Of a stretch of 33,972 nucleotides of DNA, positions 30,387 through 33,972 are shown piece after piece. The position numbers and the translations under genes were made by a program. Source of the stretch: Cloacibacillus sp. (GTDB lineage Bacteria > Synergistota > Synergistia > Synergistales > Synergistaceae); assembly GCF_020860125.1 (NCBI RefSeq), contig NZ_JAJBUX010000036.1:1-33972 (forward strand), written 5' to 3'. Position 1 is the stretch's first letter; each line of letters begins with the position of its first letter. The notes beneath the pieces were generated by a model. That model ran no database searches, was not told the DNA's origin, and worked only from the letters and a program-made list of their open reading frames with translations.

Positions 30387-32909
30387 ATGAGACAATATAC
30401 GGTAACCGGGATGAGCTGCGCGGCCTGCAGCTCCCGTGTAGAAAAGGCCGTTTCGAAGGTGCCGGGGGTGACCTCCTGCTCCGTGAGCCTGCTGACCAAC
30501 TCCATGGGAGTGGAGGGCACGGCCTCCGACGAAGAGATCATCGCCGCAGTCCGCGAAGCGGGATACGACACCGCGCCCAAGGGTGGGGAAACGAGCCGCG
30601 GCGCGGCGGAGGGAGCGGAGGACGAGGCGCTGAAAGACCTGGAGACGCCGGCGCTGAAAAGACGCCTGATCGCCTCGCTGGGCTTTCTCGCCGTCCTGAT
30701 GTACCTCTCCATGGGACACATGATGTGGGGATGGCCTCTGCCTTCCAGCCTCGGCGACAACCATGTCGCGATGGGGCTGGCGCAGTTGCTGCTGACCGTC
30801 GCCGTCATGGTTGTCAACCAGAAGTTCTTCATCAGCGGCTTCAAAAGCCTGTGGCACAGGGCGCCTAACATGGACACCCTCGTCGCGCTTGGCTCCGCGG
30901 CGGCCTTCGTCTACAGCACCGCGGCGCTCTTCGCGATGACGGCGGCGCAGGCCAGGGGCGACGCCGCGGGAGTTATGGCTTACATGCACGAATTCTGGTT
31001 TGAGGCCGCGGCGATGATCCTCGCGCTGATCACCGTCGGCAAGATGCTTGAGGCCCGCTCCAAGGGCAGGACGACCGACGCCCTCAAAGGGCTGATGAAG
31101 CTGGCTCCCAAGACGGCGGTACTGCTTAAGGACGGCGTGGAGACCTCTGTCCCCATCGAACAGGTAAAAAAGGGAGATATCTTCGTCGTGCGCCCGGGAG
31201 AGAACATCCCCGTGGACGGCGTGGTCCTGGAGGGCGGCGGCGCCGTCAACGAATCGGCGCTCACCGGCGAAAGCATCCCCGTTGATAAGGCGCCCGGCGA
31301 CCGAGTATCCGCCGCGACGCTGAACCAGTCGGGGTTCATCAAATGCGAGGCGACGCGCGTCGGCGAGGACACGACGCTCTCGCAGATCATTCAGATGGTC
31401 AGCGACGCGGCGGTGACCAAAGCCCCCATCGCCAAGATCGCTGACCGGGTCTCCGGCGTATTCGTTCCCGTCGTAATCGGTATCTCCGCCGTCACGACCG
31501 CCGCCTGGCTGCTCGCGGGAGAGTCCGTGAGCTTCGCGCTGGCGCGCGGCATCTCCGTACTCGTCATCAGCTGCCCCTGCGCGCTGGGGCTCGCAACGCC
31601 GGTGGCGATCATGGTGGGCAACGGTATGGGCGCGAAAAACGGCATCCTCTTCAAAAACGCCGCCGCTCTTGAGGAGGCCGGCAAGGTGCGGATCGTGGCG
31701 CTCGACAAGACCGGCACCATCACCTCCGGCGAGCCGAAGGTGACGGACATCATTCCAGCTTCCGGTTATGGCGAAGACGAACTGTTGCGCCTCGCCGCCG
31801 CGCTGGAACAGAAGAGCGAGCACCCGCTGGCGCGGGCGGTGCTGCGGGAGACCGGCGAGCGGAAGATCGCCGCGGCGGAGGTCTCCGACTTTCGGGCGCT
31901 GCCAGGAAACGGGCTGGCGGCGACGCTTGACGGCTGCGCCCTGCTGGGCGGCAATTACAACTTCATCAGCAGACAGGCCACAGTCTCCGGCGAAATGAAG
32001 GCACAGTCCGAGCGGCTAGCGGAAGAGGGCAAGACGCCGCTCTTCTTCAGCAAAGACGGCGCGCTGGCCGGTATCATCGCCATCGCTGACACCATCAAAG
32101 AGGAGAGCGCGAGAGCGGTCGGCGAGCTGAAAAATATGGGCATCCATGTGGTGATGCTCACCGGCGACAACGAAAGCACCGCGCGGGCTATCGGCGGCGA
32201 GGCCGGAGTCGACGAGGTGATCGCCGGCGTACTGCCGGATGGCAAAGAGAGCGTGATCCGCCGCCTGAAAGAAAAGGGCGCGGTCGCTATGGTGGGAGAC
32301 GGCATCAACGACGCCCCCGCCCTCACAAGGGCGGACATCGGCATCGCCATCGGCGCCGGTACCGACGTCGCCATCGACGCGGCGGACATCGTTCTGATGA
32401 AGAGCCGCCTTACAGACGTCCCGGCGGCGATCCGGCTGAGCCGGGCCACCCTGCGGAATATCCACGAAAACCTCTTCTGGGCTTTCATCTACAACATCAT
32501 CGGCATTCCGCTCGCGGCGGGGGTCTTCATCTCCCTGCTGGGCTGGAAGCTGAATCCGATGTTCGGCGCGGCCGCGATGAGCCTTTCCAGCTTCTGCGTC
32601 GTCACCAACGCGCTGCGGCTGAATTTCTTCAAAATGTATGACGCGGGTAAGGACAAAAAGATAAATACAGACCATAAAAAATCAAAGGAGCGGATAACGA
32701 TGGAAAAGACAATAAAAATCGAAGGTATGATGTGCGGCCACTGCGAGGCCACGGTCAAAAAAGCGCTGGAGGCGCTGCCACAGGTTGAGGCGGCAAATGT
32801 GGACCACACCGCCGGCACCGCCGTGGTGACGCTGAAGGACGCTGTGCAGGACGAAGTCCTCAAAAAAGCAGTCGAGGATAAGGACTATAAGGTGGTTTCG
32901 ATACAGTAG
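30387..32909 (+). CDS. copA: Copper-exporting P1B-type ATPase with C-terminal CopZ-like domain
   Basis: This membrane pump uses ATP to export Cu(I). Domains in order: N-terminal heavy-metal domain (GMSCAACSSRVEK, C11 and C14), membrane helices, actuator loop with TGES, the copper site C396-P397-C398 (SCPCALGLATP), the phosphorylated Asp440 (DKTGT), SEHPLARAV, and GDGINDAPAL. After the last helix (NALRLNFFKMYDAGKDKK) the frame continues through a hydrophilic linker into a second heavy-metal domain, EGMMCGHCEATVKKAL (C783, C786), that looks like a complete CopZ chaperone. The total of 840 residues is longer than a normal CopA by that domain. An internal ribosome binding site and ATG precede it. 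The main ATG follows GGGAGG. It is co-transcribed with csoR. Confidence 0.95.
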   Translation: MRQYTVTGMSCAACSSRVEKAVSKVPGVTSCSVSLLTNSMGVEGTASDEEIIAAVREAGYDTAPKGGETSRGAAEGAEDEALKDLETPALKRRLIASLGFLAVLMYLSMGHMMWGWPLPSSLGDNHVAMGLAQLLLTVAVMVVNQKFFISGFKSLWHRAPNMDTLVALGSAAAFVYSTAALFAMTAAQARGDAAGVMAYMHEFWFEAAAMILALITVGKMLEARSKGRTTDALKGLMKLAPKTAVLLKDGVETSVPIEQVKKGDIFVVRPGENIPVDGVVLEGGGAVNESALTGESIPVDKAPGDRVSAATLNQSGFIKCEATRVGEDTTLSQIIQMVSDAAVTKAPIAKIADRVSGVFVPVVIGISAVTTAAWLLAGESVSFALARGISVLVISCPCALGLATPVAIMVGNGMGAKNGILFKNAAALEEAGKVRIVALDKTGTITSGEPKVTDIIPASGYGEDELLRLAAALEQKSEHPLARAVLRETGERKIAAAEVSDFRALPGNGLAATLDGCALLGGNYNFISRQATVSGEMKAQSERLAEEGKTPLFFSKDGALAGIIAIADTIKEESARAVGELKNMGIHVVMLTGDNESTARAIGGEAGVDEVIAGVLPDGKESVIRRLKEKGAVAMVGDGINDAPALTRADIGIAIGAGTDVAIDAADIVLMKSRLTDVPAAIRLSRATLRNIHENLFWAFIYNIIGIPLAAGVFISLLGWKLNPMFGAAAMSLSSFCVVTNALRLNFFKMYDAGKDKKINTDHKKSKERITMEKTIKIEGMMCGHCEATVKKALEALPQVEAANVDHTAGTAVVTLKDAVQDEVLKKAVEDKDYKVVSIQ
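32700..32909 (+). CDS. Possible free CopZ-like chaperone from an internal start in copA
   Basis: In frame within copA, AAAGGAG (32684-32690) lies nine bases before an ATG at 32700. Starting there gives a 69-residue protein, MEKTIKIEGMMCGHC and onward, with the size and Cys-x2-Cys site of a CopZ copper chaperone. Both products could be made: the long pump and the free chaperone. A simple gene fusion that kept a relic start site is the alternative. Confidence 0.45.
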   Translation: MEKTIKIEGMMCGHCEATVKKALEALPQVEAANVDHTAGTAVVTLKDAVQDEVLKKAVEDKDYKVVSIQ

Positions 32910-32947
32910 CAAATATGGGATTACAGAGAGGTTCCAGATAACAAACG

Positions 32948-32988
32948 GCGGAATTCCCACGCTGTGTGGGATTCCGTCATTATTTTTA
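32948..32988 (+). terminator. Terminator of the csoR-copA operon
   Basis: CGGAAT and CCCAC (32949-32960, one bulged T) pair with GTGGG and ATTCCG (32966-32976) around GCTGT. CATTATTTTTA follows. Confidence 0.8.
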
Positions 32989-33008
32989 CCATAAGATAGA
33001 TAAACGCC

Positions 33009-33653
33009 TTAGTTTTTGTCCAACATCCTCGCTAAGCCTTCCATAATAAGATTCATATGACGGTCTAACGAGATAAGTTCTTGTGGGTTTTCATTCCAAA
33101 GGGCTTCCATTATAGAATTATGTTCCGCTATAATTCTTTCTGGCTGACGTTCCTCATCCATTGAAAATATTGATATGCGCATGATTTCATCGGAAATACT
33201 CTGCCATATTTTTGTCAAGATATGGTTTCCCACATGCTCGACAATCACTGTGTGAAAATGTAAATCTGCATGTACAAAGGCAATTGGATCGTCTTTTTGG
33301 TCCTCCATTTTTTTGATTTCCATATCCAACTTTCCAGCAAGAGCACGGCAGCTGCATCTTTCAAAGGTATCGTTCAGCGCATAGCTTTCTATCATATTAC
33401 GCACGGCAAAAACTTCGTGACATCTTAATTCCGTCAATTCACTGACACGAGAACGGCAGCGATCTTCTCCCACGAGCCATCCTTCCTGCATAAGACGTTT
33501 TAACGCCTCTCTCACCGGTGTACGGCTGGTGGAAAATTCTTCGGCAATCCTGCGTTCAAGTACAAATGATCCTGGCACTCGCCGCATTTCAACTATATCG
33601 TTTTTTACCTTTTCATAAATAAAATTAGATAAATTAGTATCAATAGATTTCAT
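33009..33653 (-). CDS. GntR-family transcriptional regulator, FCD type
   Basis: This is the third FCD regulator of the window. The winged helix (VLERRIAEEFSTSRTPVREA, then LKRLMQEGWLVGEDRCRSRV) is followed by a helical ligand domain whose FVHADLHFHTVIVEHVGN holds the Asp/His metal-binding pattern common in FCD proteins. The ATG at 33653 has TGGAG six bases upstream; the ATG at 33665 has none. That gives 214 residues. Its target is not evident in the window: the gene lies alone after the copper operon, with a perfect 19-bp palindrome about 110 bp upstream that may control itself or a gene beyond the right edge. Confidence 0.88.
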   Translation of the reverse strand: MKSIDTNLSNFIYEKVKNDIVEMRRVPGSFVLERRIAEEFSTSRTPVREALKRLMQEGWLVGEDRCRSRVSELTELRCHEVFAVRNMIESYALNDTFERCSCRALAGKLDMEIKKMEDQKDDPIAFVHADLHFHTVIVEHVGNHILTKIWQSISDEIMRISIFSMDEERQPERIIAEHNSIMEALWNENPQELISLDRHMNLIMEGLARMLDKN

Positions 33654-33761
33654 TTGTATCTCCATTTATTAACATCTCATCCGTCATTGGAATAACTATT
33701 AATTATTATATCCTTTTTGGGCATAATTTGTAACGCCATTTATCACAAACTATCTTTTTTA

Positions 33762-33780
33762 CATATATCCAGGATATATG
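33762..33780. promoter_or_regulatory. 19-bp perfect palindrome upstream of gntR
   Basis: CATATATCC and GGATATATG flank a central A. The spacing and symmetry fit a GntR/FCD operator. The surrounding 33654-33877 is very AT-rich and shows no gene. Confidence 0.5.
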
Positions 33781-33873
33781 GCATATATATTACAATCATT
33801 CTCTATCTATAATTTTTTTATTAGCGCCGCTGACAGTAGTAAAATTATACTTCATAAATTTTATATTAACTAA

Positions 33874-33930
33874 ATTGAAAACAGGAATTTATGCCATATA
33901 TCTTAATGGCATAAATTCCTGTTTTTGCTT
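33874..33930. terminator. Strong hairpin at the right edge
   Basis: AAAACAGGAATTTATGCCAT (33878-33897) and its exact complement (33906-33925) form a 20-bp stem with an 8-nt loop. T-runs flank both ends. With no plus-strand gene nearby, it probably ends a minus-strand gene that starts outside the window. Confidence 0.7.
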
Positions 33931-33972
33931 AAAAATATTATTTTACTTAAATGGCTCGTCTAAAAATAGGAA

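Noticed and set aside
30291..31823. A 510-codon open frame antisense to copA, and long plus-strand frames (5666-6562, 6641-7465) antisense to mop
   Set aside because: They mirror strongly supported genes in GC-rich codons, have no family features and no ribosome binding sites.
1..33972. CRISPR arrays, tRNA or rRNA genes, insertion sequences and prophage genes
   Set aside because: No repeat-spacer pattern, tRNA-like fold, transposase or phage protein was seen on either strand.

Overview
The window looks like chromosomal DNA from an anaerobic, amino-acid- and organic-acid-using bacterium, most likely Synergistota (Cloacibacillus/Synergistes-like). This is an inference from gene content: type III glutamine synthetase, a tripartite tricarboxylate transporter, a glycyl radical enzyme, a Desulfovibrio-type molybdenum aldehyde oxidoreductase, peptidase T, and GC-rich genes separated by AT-rich spacers. 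No phage, insertion sequence, CRISPR array, tRNA or rRNA was recognised.

Layout. 1-5.6 kb (+): glnN, an aldehyde dehydrogenase and an MFS exporter, the first two each followed by a clear terminator. 5.6-17.4 kb (-): an anaerobic catabolic locus. In transcription order it holds a glycyl radical enzyme, its radical-SAM activase and a D-2-hydroxyacid dehydrogenase; then a GntR/FCD regulator with tctC-tctB-tctA; then a molybdenum aldehyde oxidoreductase (mop-like). The same operator core (TCATATGTCTGACATA) lies in the promoters of the enzyme genes and of the regulator gene. In front of the glycyl radical enzyme it is part of a 37-bp perfect palindrome that holds two identical, oppositely facing sigma70-type promoters.

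18-21.5 kb: a TetR regulator divergent from a three-gene operon of two small membrane proteins (DUF5058-like and an unknown partner) and a metal-dependent amidohydrolase. This may be an undescribed two-subunit transporter coupled to a hydrolase. 21.7-27.4 kb (-): a five-gene run of sodium:solute symporter, pepT, class V aminotransferase, GntR/FCD regulator and amidohydrolase, preceded by a structured leader with a possible 21-codon ORF.

27.8-29.8 kb: a YoaK-like membrane protein converges on rplL. rplJ-rplL has its own consensus promoter, an L10 leader with an attenuator-like hairpin and a terminator right after rplL, so it is separated here from rplKA and rpoBC. 29.9-32.9 kb (+): csoR and copA form a copper-export operon with two CsoR-type boxes. 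CopA carries a CopZ-like C-terminal domain preceded by an internal ribosome binding site and ATG. 33.0-34.0 kb: a third GntR/FCD regulator with a 19-bp perfect palindrome upstream, and at the edge a 20-bp-stem hairpin probably ending a gene outside the window.

The most interesting region is the glycyl radical locus. The sequence supports a pathway in which a carboxylate-type substrate is bound by TctC, imported by TctAB, and converted by radical chemistry to a carbonyl product that the two oxidoreductases could process. The substrate cannot be assigned from sequence. No microcompartment, sulfite-reduction or proline-reduction genes are nearby, so the well-known glycyl radical pathways are not supported by context.
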